The notes beneath the pieces are model-generated. The model did no database searches and had not been told where the DNA came from. It worked only from the letters and a program-made list of their open reading frames with translations. Shown piece after piece: positions 35,726 through 43,847 of a stretch of 64,000 nt of DNA (position 1 is its first letter; each line of letters starts with the position of its first letter). The position numbers and the translations under genes were made by a program. The stretch comes from Terriglobia bacterium (lineage in GTDB: Bacteria > Acidobacteriota > Terriglobia > Bryobacterales > Bryobacteraceae): NCBI GenBank assembly GCA_021325175.1, contig JAJPHS010000152.1, positions 1 through 64,000 of the forward strand, given 5' to 3'.

Positions 35726-35989
35726 CTATCGCCTCTTCGTCCGCCAACCCGCGTCATGAGCCGCCTTCCACTTCCGCTCCGCTTCCGCGCGAAACTCCGC
35801 CGCCGCTTTCTCGCTTGCCAGCTCCGCTTTCTCTTCGAGGATCATTCGCGCCGCCACCGCCCGCGGAACTTCCGTGCGCACTCCCGCCCGTCCCCCATCA
35901 GGAGTCGCCAGACTCGTGATCACCACCGATTCCTCGCGAATGTCCGCCTCAATTTGTCGAAGTTTTTGATAATAAGCCCGCAAATCCAT
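35726..35989 (-). CDS. Small helical phage protein
   Basis: The 87-residue protein starts MDLRAYYQKLRQIEAD with AGGAGTCAGG just upstream, and ends in Lys/Arg-rich sequence. The frame extends upstream to 36058, but that part covers the terminator hairpin and is not likely translated. It is mostly charged helix. Function is unknown; it is the first gene after the coat-gene terminator. Confidence 0.6.
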   Translation of the reverse strand: MDLRAYYQKLRQIEADIREESVVITSLATPDGGRAGVRTEVPRAVAARMILEEKAELASEKAAAEFRAEAERKWKAAHDAGWRTKRR

Positions 35990-36021
35990 CCTGACTCCTG
36001 ACTGTCTTCGCCTCGCCCGGC

Positions 36022-36079
36022 AAAAAAATGGGGCAGGCCTCGCCACAGCGGATCTCAACCGCCTGCCGCGCCTGCCCCA
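36022..36079 (-). terminator. Intrinsic terminator directly after the coat gene
   Basis: TGGGGCAGGC and GCCTGCCCCA (plus strand 36029-36038 and 36070-36079) form a 10-bp stem. The loop contains a further GCGG/CCGC hairpin. On the minus strand seven U residues follow (plus-strand A at 36022-36028). It begins 10 bp after the coat protein stop and precedes the connector and tail genes, so it would lower tail expression relative to coat protein. Confidence 0.8.
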
Positions 36080-36088
36080 GCTCCGAAC

Positions 36089-37000
36089 CTAGCTCAACAC
36101 CTGCACCGCGAAATTATTCCGCAGCGCGCCCACTCCGTACAGCACGTCCACCGTGAACTGCTGCGCCAGCGTGTTCGGCTGATAGCTCATGGTCACGCGC
36201 ATGCCGAAATTGCCCAGCTCCGCGTACTCCGCGATCGCTCCCGTTCCCGGCAGCGGTTGCGGCAGCTTGCGCACCACCAGTCCGATCGCGTCTCGCGCGA
36301 ACGCCAGATTGTGCGTCGTGATCGGCGAGCTCCCCGTCGTCGGCACAAACTGCGAGCGGAAAATGTAAAAATCCTTCATCTTCCCCACCGATCCGTCGAT
36401 CATCGCCCGCAGCCCCGCCTCGCCCACGGTATTAAACTCGCTGAACCGCGGGATCTGCCGCAGCTCCGAGTACGTGCTCGGGCTCACCACCAGATACTTC
36501 GCCGAACTCGACGGAACCTTCGCCGAAAATAACGCCGTCTCCGCCGCGTCCACCACCGATTCCGTGATCGCCGTGCCCCCCGTGCCTACCGCCGTATTCG
36601 CCGTGAACATCGGATACAGGCTCAGAATGTCGCTCTCGATGCTCTCCGCGATCGCCACCACCGCCGGCTGCATGTACAGCTTCAGCAGGTCCGGAACCGC
36701 CAGCACCTTCGCTACGTCCGGAATCTGGAACGACGCCTCGACGTGATTCGTCAGCACGATCTGCGCGTTTCCCGGAGGCGGATTCTGCAACTGCACCGCC
36801 GCCCCGTCCACAATGTTGTTCGCCACCAGCGTCGGCGGAATCGGCACATTCACCGTGTCCCCGGCCCGCGCCAGCGTCGCCTCGTAGTCGCGATTTACCA
36901 GGTTCCCCATCACCAGGTTCCCCATCAACGCCGGTAACGCATCCGCCGCCACCAGCTTGACAATCGCTGTCGCGACATTTGTCGAAGTAATTGCTCCCAT
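36089..37000 (-). CDS. Major capsid protein, P22 coat-like
   Basis: The 303-residue protein resembles P22-type HK97-fold coat proteins: an N-terminal segment with NRDYEATLARAGDTVNVPIP, a GNAQIVLTNHVEASFQIPDV core, KYLVVSPSTYSELRQIPRF and a C-terminal beta segment ending YGVGALRNNFAVQVL. It has a strong ribosome-binding site (AGGAG, spacing about 7). It is encoded directly after the scaffold-like gene and followed by a terminator, as expected for the most abundant virion protein. No prohead protease gene is present, which fits the P22-like type. Confidence 0.78.
   Translation of the reverse strand: MGAITSTNVATAIVKLVAADALPALMGNLVMGNLVNRDYEATLARAGDTVNVPIPPTLVANNIVDGAAVQLQNPPPGNAQIVLTNHVEASFQIPDVAKVLAVPDLLKLYMQPAVVAIAESIESDILSLYPMFTANTAVGTGGTAITESVVDAAETALFSAKVPSSSAKYLVVSPSTYSELRQIPRFSEFNTVGEAGLRAMIDGSVGKMKDFYIFRSQFVPTTGSSPITTHNLAFARDAIGLVVRKLPQPLPGTGAIAEYAELGNFGMRVTMSYQPNTLAQQFTVDVLYGVGALRNNFAVQVLS
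36898..36927. repeat. 15-bp perfect tandem duplication inside the coat gene
   Basis: CCAGGTTCCCCATCA occurs twice head to tail (36898-36912 and 36913-36927). On the minus strand it encodes the doubled pentapeptide MGNLVMGNLV near residue 30 of the capsid protein. The reading frame is kept. It may be a recent slippage event or a real feature of the N-terminal arm. Confidence 0.85.
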
Positions 37001-37039
37001 GTTTTCTCCTCTTTCTCCTTATTCCTGATCGAGAGAGCG

Positions 37040-37558
37040 TCATGCGCCGCGCAGCGTCTGCGCCGCCACGCGAGCCACTTCCTGCCTCACCCTATCCAGT
37101 TCCTCCGCGCTCATTCCCGGCCGGATTCTCGATAAATCCACGCCATTCGCCTCCGGACCTTTCTGAGCCGCCCTTGCTCCCGAACCTCCCGCCAGCCGCG
37201 CCGGCAGCAGCTCCGGATTCTCATCCACGAATTGCGCCAGGTAATCCCGCAACTCGCTTCCGCCCTGCGCCATCAATCGCCCGTCTTCGCCGCGGTATAC
37301 GTCATCCTTCACCGCCCGATACGCCAGGTCGATCTTCGTCACCCCCAGCCTCTGTAATTCCGCTCGAATCGCCGCGCTCCGCTCCGCCGCCTCCGCCGCC
37401 TCTCGCGCCCGCTGATTCTCCGCGATCAGCTCATTCACCTTCTTTTCGAGCGTCTCCCGTTCCGCAAATCCCATCTCCTGCATCACCGCCCGCACCACCT
37501 CCCGAATTTCCTGGCCACCGGCCACGGGCGACAGGCCCCTGTTTTCCTCACCACCCAT
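37040..37558 (-). CDS. Capsid scaffold-like protein
   Basis: The 172-residue, charged, mostly helical protein has a coiled-coil stretch (ETLEKKVNELIAENQRAREA). Position between portal and coat genes, lack of a protease and this composition suit a scaffolding protein. The ATG at 37558 lies inside the last 11 bp of the portal gene, so translation is probably coupled; the upstream in-frame start (37576) is less likely. Confidence 0.6.
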   Translation of the reverse strand: MGGEENRGLSPVAGGQEIREVVRAVMQEMGFAERETLEKKVNELIAENQRAREAAEAAERSAAIRAELQRLGVTKIDLAYRAVKDDVYRGEDGRLMAQGGSELRDYLAQFVDENPELLPARLAGGSGARAAQKGPEANGVDLSRIRPGMSAEELDRVRQEVARVAAQTLRGA

Positions 37559-38936
37559 GCTCAATCTCCTCCACAATCCGATCCTTCACCTCCTGCCGCG
37601 CGTCGCTGACTAATTTCATCGCCAATTTCTTGAAAATCTCTTTTTTTAACGTCGGCGATTCCACCCCTAGCGCCAATACCTGCTGCGCCTGCAATAATTC
37701 CGTCGAAAAATCCGCAATATCGAAGTCGTCCAGCCCCGCCACGCCGATCTCGATCCCGTCTTCGCGCGCCGCCGCGATCGCCTTCAGCACCCGCCGGATT
37801 TGCTCCTTCACCGCGTCCCCGTACGCCCGCAGCACCTCCTGCGTAATCGAAAAATCAAGCTGCTTGCTGATCCCGGATTGCACCGCCGCCTTGTCCAGCG
37901 ACCCTCCCGCTTGCGGCAGATAGCAAACCCGATAGATCTCCTCCTGCAAGCTCGTCAGATTCTCCGCCGCGATCTGATAAACCTTGCCCTCCGGCTCCGT
38001 CCAGCCAAACTTGTCTCCCGGAGCAAGCTGGATGTAGTAACTCTCGCCCACCATCTGGCTCCACTCGCGCTCCGAATACACCACCGGCATCGCGAAAAGC
38101 CCCATCGTCAGCGCCCAGCCGAGCGCGTTCGATTTATTGAAATGCTCCAGTTGCAGCAGCCCCGCCCGGTTCAGCAGCCACAACCCCTCGGAAATCCGCA
38201 GCGGAATCAGCGGCACCCGCCCCAGCTTCGCCAGCCCGTGCGCCCCCGAATCGATCAGCTTGATCGCCCCTTCGCCGTCGTCTCTTTGATAAATCCGGAA
38301 GCTTCGCTTGTCGTAGTACGCCCATCGCGTCTCCGTCCGCCAATCCGCATCCTCCACCCGGTCTTTCTTCAGCGCCTTGGTCCGGATCACCACCCACTCG
38401 AAATTCCCGCGCTCGTCCAGGCTCCAGTTGATAACGTCTTCGGCCGCGTAATCCACCAGATATGCCCGCGACGCCCCGCTCGCGTCCTCTTCCGCCCGGC
38501 TTCCCGCGCGAATCTGGGTCCGCGGAAAATCCACCAGCACGAAGCTCACGCCCGAAATCAACGCCTCGATGAACTGCCGCCGCCAAAAATCAGTCAGCGA
38601 GCTCCCCTTGCGGTCCACATCGCTCACCAGCTCCGAATAAAACGACTTCGCCGCCTCGTCCCGGCCCTCGAAAATCACCGCCGGCTGCTCGCGAAACAAA
38701 GTCGCCGCGTACCAATCCACAATCGAGCCGATGTAATTTTCGTAAAAAACCCGATTCAGCCGCTCCGCGTAAACGTCGGCCGGCTCCCTTTGCCTTCGCA
38801 CCAGATAATTCTGCGCGTTCAGCTTTAATTGCTCCCCGCCCGCATACAAATCCCGGTAAAGCCGCCAAATTGCTTTCCGCGTTAAATAATGTGGATGTTC
38901 CCGATCAATATCAAACAAGAAAGTCCTCCCACCCAA
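37548..38936 (-). CDS. Phage portal protein
   Basis: The 462-residue protein resembles DUF4055-type portals: RRQREPADVYAERLNRV, an early segment ENYIGSIVDWYAATLF, a hydrophobic alpha-rich middle (LGWALTMGLFAMPV), and a long helical C-terminus (SQITQEVL-type, EVLRAYGDAVKEQIRRVL). The portal forms the dodecameric DNA gate at one capsid vertex. It follows the large terminase by 22 bp in the standard order. Confidence 0.8.
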   Translation of the reverse strand: MGGRTFLFDIDREHPHYLTRKAIWRLYRDLYAGGEQLKLNAQNYLVRRQREPADVYAERLNRVFYENYIGSIVDWYAATLFREQPAVIFEGRDEAAKSFYSELVSDVDRKGSSLTDFWRRQFIEALISGVSFVLVDFPRTQIRAGSRAEEDASGASRAYLVDYAAEDVINWSLDERGNFEWVVIRTKALKKDRVEDADWRTETRWAYYDKRSFRIYQRDDGEGAIKLIDSGAHGLAKLGRVPLIPLRISEGLWLLNRAGLLQLEHFNKSNALGWALTMGLFAMPVVYSEREWSQMVGESYYIQLAPGDKFGWTEPEGKVYQIAAENLTSLQEEIYRVCYLPQAGGSLDKAAVQSGISKQLDFSITQEVLRAYGDAVKEQIRRVLKAIAAAREDGIEIGVAGLDDFDIADFSTELLQAQQVLALGVESPTLKKEIFKKLAMKLVSDARQEVKDRIVEEIEHGW

Positions 38937-38958
38937 TCCCTGCCCACTGCCCCCAAGG

Positions 38959-40257
38959 CTACAAAAGCCTCTCGCCCCGCTCCCCCACGCTATCGGCCGA
39001 TCTCCTGCCTTCCTGCCAAATCAGGTATCCCAGCGCATCCGATAAGTGCGTCCGTCGCGGATCCCGGTCCTTGTCGATCACCATGCTGTTCTCCTTGTAT
39101 GTCACCTGCTCCAGATCCTTGATCAACTCCGTGCACTTCGCGTCCACCCGCAGCATCCGCCGCCCCTCGGCCGATTCCAGCTTGGCGTTCATCAACGCCA
39201 CGCGTTCTCTCACCGGCGGATTCGATTTCGGCACTTTGAACTGCACTTGCCCGTACTCGCCGCTCCCGAAATACTCTTTCAAAATCCTCAAATCCGTCGT
39301 CCCCGACGTTTGCAGCCGCGCTCCTGTCGCATCCGCGTACACCACCAGCCCACGCCCATGCGACGGAAACCGCCTCGCAAACTCCTCGCAAGCCTCCAGA
39401 GTCGACGCTCGCGACAGCACGATCTCGTCGAGCACCACCACTTCCTCCCCGCACGCCTGCGCCACCACCGAGCACATCGGATTCACGTTGAAATCCAAAG
39501 CCCACAACAGCGGCAGCGCTTCATTCAGCGGAGCCTCGATCACGTTCTCTTTCCGGCTGAACGCGTGATAAACACGCCCGGCGTGCAGGTCCAGATATTC
39601 GCCCAGCGCCTCCTGCTGATAAAATTTTGCGTCATAACTGCTTTTCAGCCGTTCGTAATAATCTGGAATTCGTTCTAATAAAAAGCGATTTTCAAACGGT
39701 TTTGCCTGAACCGTCTCGTATCCCTCAATCGGATTCGCGATAAATCGCTCATAAACCCAGTCGTATCCCTTGGGCGTCCACACCGCAAACCCGCACAGCC
39801 GCTTCGCCTTCGGATCGCGCAGCCGCCCCTCCAGCCGAAGCCACGCCTCTTCCTGCGTATATGTCAGCTCATCCAGCCCGAACCACGCCAGATTGCTTCC
39901 CCGGAGCCGCTCAAACTCCTCCACCGGCCGGAGCAAAATCCGCGATCGCGTCTCGCGCAGCAGCAGATAGTTATCCGCGCGATTCAGCTCATGCGGAATC
40001 TTGTTCTTTTCGAGAATCTCGATCAGCGCCGCCAGCGTCGCATCCCGCAGCATCGGATACGTCGGCGCACCGATCAAACCCGTCCGCCCGGTGTTTAAAT
40101 ACGCCAGCTTGATCGCCTCATGACACAGCGCCTGGCTTTTTCCCGACCCGATCGGCCCCGAAAATCCCTTGAATCGCGCCCGCGATTCGTGAAATTTCTG
40201 CTGCGACGGCAGCGCCTGATACCCTATTTCTCGGATTCTGTCGCTGGTTCGACCCAT
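38959..40257 (-). CDS. terL: Terminase large subunit
   Basis: The 432-residue protein has the packaging ATPase with Walker A GPIGSGKS (about 34-41), Walker B with catalytic Glu in WFGLDEL, and a coupling segment after LCGFAVWTPKG. The C-terminal RNase H-like nuclease shows ALDFNVNPMC, VYADATGA and HLSDALGYL with the acidic metal ligands. All motifs are intact, so packaging should be possible. It overlaps the small gene upstream by 34 bp. Confidence 0.9.
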   Translation of the reverse strand: MGRTSDRIREIGYQALPSQQKFHESRARFKGFSGPIGSGKSQALCHEAIKLAYLNTGRTGLIGAPTYPMLRDATLAALIEILEKNKIPHELNRADNYLLLRETRSRILLRPVEEFERLRGSNLAWFGLDELTYTQEEAWLRLEGRLRDPKAKRLCGFAVWTPKGYDWVYERFIANPIEGYETVQAKPFENRFLLERIPDYYERLKSSYDAKFYQQEALGEYLDLHAGRVYHAFSRKENVIEAPLNEALPLLWALDFNVNPMCSVVAQACGEEVVVLDEIVLSRASTLEACEEFARRFPSHGRGLVVYADATGARLQTSGTTDLRILKEYFGSGEYGQVQFKVPKSNPPVRERVALMNAKLESAEGRRMLRVDAKCTELIKDLEQVTYKENSMVIDKDRDPRRTHLSDALGYLIWQEGRRSADSVGERGERLL

Positions 40258-40535
40258 GTAACCTTAATGTCCCGAGGCTCCTCGTCCATCAGCTCTTTTT
40301 CAAGCTGCACCAGCCGGATGTAATCCCCCAAAGTCGCCTTCACCTCATCGCTTTTCAGCTTCGCCTCGACCTTTTTTAGAATCTTCTTCACCGCCGCCGC
40401 CTTCGACCGCGGCCGCCTCTTCGGACCCGCCTCCGCATTCATGCCGGAGCTCGCTATTTTCGGAACAGCTTTTTTAGGCGCAGCCTTCTTGCCCTTCGCC
40501 GCCACCCTCCGCCGCGTTCTGACTCGTTCACTCAC
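40224..40535 (-). CDS. Small basic protein, candidate terminase small subunit
   Basis: The 103-residue protein has a Lys/Arg/Ala-rich N-terminal tail (KGKKAAPKKAVPK) followed by helices (AAAVKKILKKVEAKLKSDE, YIRLVQLEKELMDEEP). It is the first gene of the cluster and overlaps terL by 34 bp, the normal position of terS. No clear HTH is recognised, so the assignment is by position and DNA-binding-like composition. Confidence 0.5.
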   Translation of the reverse strand: MSERVRTRRRVAAKGKKAAPKKAVPKIASSGMNAEAGPKRRPRSKAAAVKKILKKVEAKLKSDEVKATLGDYIRLVQLEKELMDEEPRDIKVTWVEPATESEK

Positions 40536-40696
40536 GGCCCGAGCTTAAATTCCCCACCCATCAACTCATCCCTACGGAATCTCGAACGCCAACAAAACGA
40601 ACAAAATTGTCTTCGTAAACCGCCCGGTGACCGCCCCCGAACCCCGGCCCCCGACCCCTGAAAATCCCCAATGCGCTATCCTCGGTTTCAGAGCCG

Positions 40697-41530
40697 ATGC
40701 TTGCGCGCAACGCAATCCGGACGCTCGCAGCCGTCGTGGCTATCGCCGGAGTCGCTTTCGCCTTTCAACGCCCGTTCCATCAATATCCCGGCGTCGAATA
40801 TTTCCAATTCGAGCTCCCGCCCGATTATCAGCAGCCCGCCGAATTCGCCTTCGCCCGCCTCATGTTCCCCCCCGGCCCCCTCGACGGCTACTACCCGCGC
40901 TTTCAAGGCGACTGGCGCAAAGGTCTTTCGCTCTGGACTCAGGATTATCCCCGCGCCGACCGCCATTTCTCGCAAGCCCTGCGCCGCCTCACTCGCGTAA
41001 CCGTGCGCAGCGTCGAGCAGCCCATCGAGCTCGAAGACGACTCCGAAGTTTTCAACTGGCCCTGGTTGTACGCCGTCCAAGTCGGCGAATGGGGATTGAA
41101 CGAGGACGAAGGCCGCATCCTGCGCGAATATCTTCTGCGCGGCGGATTCTTCATGGCCGACGATTTTCACGGCGCCGCCGAATGGGGCGAATTTCAAAAG
41201 CGAATCCAGTTCGCTTTCCCCGATCGTCCCATCGTCGATATCCCCGATAACGACCCGATCTTTCACACCGTCTACGATCTCTCCGATCGTTTTCAGGTCC
41301 CCGGCCAGGCCCATCTCCGCCTCGGTTACAAAGCCAACGGACCCGACAGCATCGGCGCGCACTGGCGCGGCATTTACGACGACAAGGGCCGCATCATGGT
41401 CGCGATTTCCTACAACTCCGATCTCGGCGACGCCTGGGAATACGCCGACGATCCCTATTACCCCGAAAAATTCTCCGGCCTCGCCATTCGCGTCGGAGTA
41501 AACTACGTGATTTACGCCCTCACCCACTAA
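40697..41530 (+). CDS. DUF4159-family secreted protein
   Basis: The 277-residue protein has an N-terminal signal segment and an ordered DUF4159 core: RLTRVTVRSVEQPIELEDDSE in its start, FNWPWLYAVQVGEWGL, EYLLRGGFFMADDFHG, FPDRPIVDIP and IMVAISYNSDLGDAWEYADDP. DUF4159 proteins are frequent in Acidobacteria and Planctomycetes, and their function is unknown. It is divergent from the phage-like block and starts 161 bp away. Confidence 0.85.
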   Translation: MLARNAIRTLAAVVAIAGVAFAFQRPFHQYPGVEYFQFELPPDYQQPAEFAFARLMFPPGPLDGYYPRFQGDWRKGLSLWTQDYPRADRHFSQALRRLTRVTVRSVEQPIELEDDSEVFNWPWLYAVQVGEWGLNEDEGRILREYLLRGGFFMADDFHGAAEWGEFQKRIQFAFPDRPIVDIPDNDPIFHTVYDLSDRFQVPGQAHLRLGYKANGPDSIGAHWRGIYDDKGRIMVAISYNSDLGDAWEYADDPYYPEKFSGLAIRVGVNYVIYALTH

Positions 41531-41531
41531 C

Positions 41532-41942
41532 ATGCGGATCAACGGAGTCGCCGAAACCGCAATCGACGTCGAAAACGTAGCCCGCTCCGCCGATTTCTAC
41601 CAGCGCCTCTTCGGCCTCCGCAAACTCCAGGGCGACGATCATTTCTGCGTCCTCGAAGTCCCCGGCAACGCCGTTTTTCTCATTTTTCAAAGGGACTCGC
41701 GCCACAAACCCGCACCCACTCCCGGCGGCCTGATTCCCCCGCACGGATCCACCGGCGAAATTCATTTCGCCTTCAAAATCTCCCGCGATGCTCTCGATTC
41801 CTGCGCCGCCGAACTTAACTCCCAAGGCATCCCCATCGAAAGCCGCGTCGATTGGCCGCGCGGCGGCGTCAGCCTCTACTTCCGCGATCCCGATCACCAT
41901 TTGGTCGAACTCCTCACTCCCGGCTGCTGGCCCAATTACTGA
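41532..41942 (+). CDS. VOC-superfamily (glyoxalase/dioxygenase fold) protein
   Basis: The 136-residue protein shows two beta-alpha-beta-beta-beta modules: VAETAIDVENVARSADFYQRLFGL, and GEIHFAFKISRDALDSCAAEL with VSLYFRDPDHHLVELL. Metal-ligand candidates are His79 (EIHFAF) and the Glu in HHLVELL. Members include glyoxalase I, FosX-type thioltransferases and dioxygenases, and the exact reaction is open. The gene starts 1 bp after the DUF4159 stop. Confidence 0.8.
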   Translation: MRINGVAETAIDVENVARSADFYQRLFGLRKLQGDDHFCVLEVPGNAVFLIFQRDSRHKPAPTPGGLIPPHGSTGEIHFAFKISRDALDSCAAELNSQGIPIESRVDWPRGGVSLYFRDPDHHLVELLTPGCWPNY

Positions 41943-41974
41943 TGGCCGCCGGCTTCGCATTAAACTGAAAAGCA

Positions 41975-43339
41975 ATGAAATTCCTTCTGATTTTCACCAC
42001 CCTGACCCTCCTCCAAGCGCAGCCCAATCTCGAAAAATCCCTGGATGACGCGATCTCGACAGCCCTCAAGAAAACCGGCGCTCCCAGCGTCTCCGTCGCC
42101 GTCGTCGAAAACGGACGCCTCGTCTACGCCAAAGCCTTCGGCCTCGCCGATCTCGCCGCAAATCGCCCTGCCGACCCCCATACGCGCTACGCCGTCGGCT
42201 CCATCTCCAAGGAATTTACCGCCGCCGCTCTGCTTCTCCTCCAGCAGCAAGGCAGGCTTTCCCTCGACGATCACGTCTCAAAATATTTCCCCGATCTCAC
42301 CCGAGCCAACGAAATCACCATCCGCCAGCTTCTTTCGCACACCTCCGGCTACGAAGACTACGCCCCGCAGGATTACCTGATTCCCGAATGGACCGAGCCC
42401 ACCACCCCGCTCGCCATCCTCGATCGCTGGGCCAAAAAGCCGCTCAATTTCGACCCCGGAACAAAATGGCAATACAGCAATACGAACTACGTTCTCGCCG
42501 GCGCGATTTTTGAAAAAGTCTCCGGCCAGGGCCTCGTGGATTTTCTTCGAAAAAATATCTTCGAGCCGCTCGGAATGCAATCCGCCTCGGACTGGCCCCC
42601 CGCGCAAACCACCGACGCGACGGCCTATACGCGCTATGCCTTGGGTCCGCCGCGTCCCGCCAGGCGCGAAGGACCCGGCTGGTATTTCGCCGCCGGCGAG
42701 CTTGCCATGACCCCCTCCGATCTCGCCAAATGGGACCTCGCGTTCCTTCAAAAGAAAATTCTTTCGCCCGCTTCCTACGAGCAATTCACCCGTGAAGTGA
42801 AGCTCGCCAATGGCGACTCCACTCATTACGCCCTCGGGCTCCAGCTTGGCGAAATCGCCCGTATGCCCACCATCGAGCACGGCGGCGAAGTTTCCGGCTT
42901 TTTGTCCTCAAATCGCATCTTTCCGACGCGAAATGGCGCAATTATCGTTCTTTCAAACCAGGATATCGTCAATCTCGTCGGACCGCTCGCCAATCGCCTT
43001 GCGCGAATCGCCTTCGTCACCGAACCCGCCGCGCCGCCGCCGTCCGCGACAGCCCAAGTCGAACAAATCCTCACGGCTCTTCAAAACGGCAAAATCAATC
43101 GGAGCTTATTCACCGCCAACGCCAATAGCTATTTCACCGAAACCGCGCTCCAGGATTGCAAAAATTCCCTAACCCCTCTCGGAAAACTTGAATCGATCGA
43201 GCCGGTTTCGGAAAATTTGAGAGGCGGGATGATCCATCGCTCCTATCGCGCCGTCTTCGCGAAAAAAACTCTGCTTCTTAACATCTACGTCCTTGAGGAC
43301 GGCAAATACGAGCAATTCCTGGTCGAAGATCAGTTGTGA
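41975..43339 (+). CDS. Secreted serine hydrolase, class C beta-lactamase/esterase fold
   Basis: The 454-residue protein has a signal peptide (LLIFTTLTLLQAQ). The penicillin-binding fold carries the SxxK motif SISK, YSN (YSNTNY) and an HGG motif (EHGGEVSG). Residues 350-454 form an extra C-terminal domain. It could act as a D-alanyl-D-alanine peptidase, esterase or beta-lactamase. It follows the VOC gene by 32 bp and overlaps the convergent VKOR-like gene by 10 bp. Confidence 0.87.
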   Translation: MKFLLIFTTLTLLQAQPNLEKSLDDAISTALKKTGAPSVSVAVVENGRLVYAKAFGLADLAANRPADPHTRYAVGSISKEFTAAALLLLQQQGRLSLDDHVSKYFPDLTRANEITIRQLLSHTSGYEDYAPQDYLIPEWTEPTTPLAILDRWAKKPLNFDPGTKWQYSNTNYVLAGAIFEKVSGQGLVDFLRKNIFEPLGMQSASDWPPAQTTDATAYTRYALGPPRPARREGPGWYFAAGELAMTPSDLAKWDLAFLQKKILSPASYEQFTREVKLANGDSTHYALGLQLGEIARMPTIEHGGEVSGFLSSNRIFPTRNGAIIVLSNQDIVNLVGPLANRLARIAFVTEPAAPPPSATAQVEQILTALQNGKINRSLFTANANSYFTETALQDCKNSLTPLGKLESIEPVSENLRGGMIHRSYRAVFAKKTLLLNIYVLEDGKYEQFLVEDQL

Positions 43340-43776
43340 GCGCACGCCCGGCGCAGCTCCGGCAGCGTCAGCGCGCAAATTGCGAAATTGGCCGACGCGG
43401 CGGCGATGCAGTACGGGCACCACGCTTTTTCGCGCCGCAGATACCACAGCGAGACGCCGCTTTCCATCGCCCCCTTCGCCGCCGCGACAATGGCGATCCA
43501 CCGCGGCCGCTCCTCTCCGCCGAACGCCGCGATCGGAAGATTCGTCGCGAAGCTGGCGGCCGATAAGACTCCATCCGGCACGCCCCAGGCAAACGCCTCC
43601 GGCGAAAGCGTCACCTTTCCCGCGCCGGGCAGCCGCTTCAGGATGCCGGTTTGAAGCAGCGCGACCGCTCCCATAGCCGCCATTCCCACCAGCGACGCGC
43701 CGATGATCCCGCGCCGGCACCGCATCTCAATTCGCCTGGAACTGCGAAGCTCGTCTCGCAATCGGACCGGTGTCAT
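43330..43776 (-). CDS. VKOR-like membrane protein with CPYC
   Basis: The 148-residue protein has about four hydrophobic helices and AWCPYCIAAASANF (Cys120, Cys123), which matches the redox-active site of vitamin K epoxide reductase homologues that regenerate periplasmic disulfide donors. Only two other Cys occur (20 and 145), so the usual loop pair between helices 1 and 2 is missing. An alternative start is Met18. It may pair with thioredoxin-like proteins encoded elsewhere. Confidence 0.72.
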   Translation of the reverse strand: MTPVRLRDELRSSRRIEMRCRRGIIGASLVGMAAMGAVALLQTGILKRLPGAGKVTLSPEAFAWGVPDGVLSAASFATNLPIAAFGGEERPRWIAIVAAAKGAMESGVSLWYLRREKAWCPYCIAAASANFAICALTLPELRRACAHN

Positions 43777-43847
43777 ACCGGTTAGACTCCGCCTCGCAAG
43801 CGCCGTATCCGTAGTGCTGGCCTGCTCAAAGGGTATACTATCTCTCG

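Larger units (their letters stand above)
24123..40535 (-). mobile_element. Compact phage head-tail cluster, GTA-like or domesticated prophage
   Basis: Seventeen tightly packed minus-strand genes follow siphovirus order: TerS candidate, TerL, portal, scaffold, coat, small protein, connector-type proteins, tail tube, tail chaperones with a -1 frameshift, tape measure, Dit-like proteins, hub and fibre. All reading frames are intact. No integrase, excisionase, repressor, replication, holin or endolysin gene is present, and host genes flank the block within 12 bp (left) and 161 bp (right). No attachment-site repeats were seen. A capsid and terminase rule out a tailocin. The codon style looks like that of neighbouring host genes, which suggests long residence. 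Confidence 0.8.

Noticed and set aside
24123..40535. Tailocin or contractile injection system
   Set aside because: A full packaging ATPase, portal and coat protein are encoded, and no sheath gene was seen, so a DNA-containing particle is more likely.
24111..40696. Attachment-site direct repeats around the phage-like block
   Set aside because: No shared sequence of convincing length was seen at the two edges, and no integrase is present.
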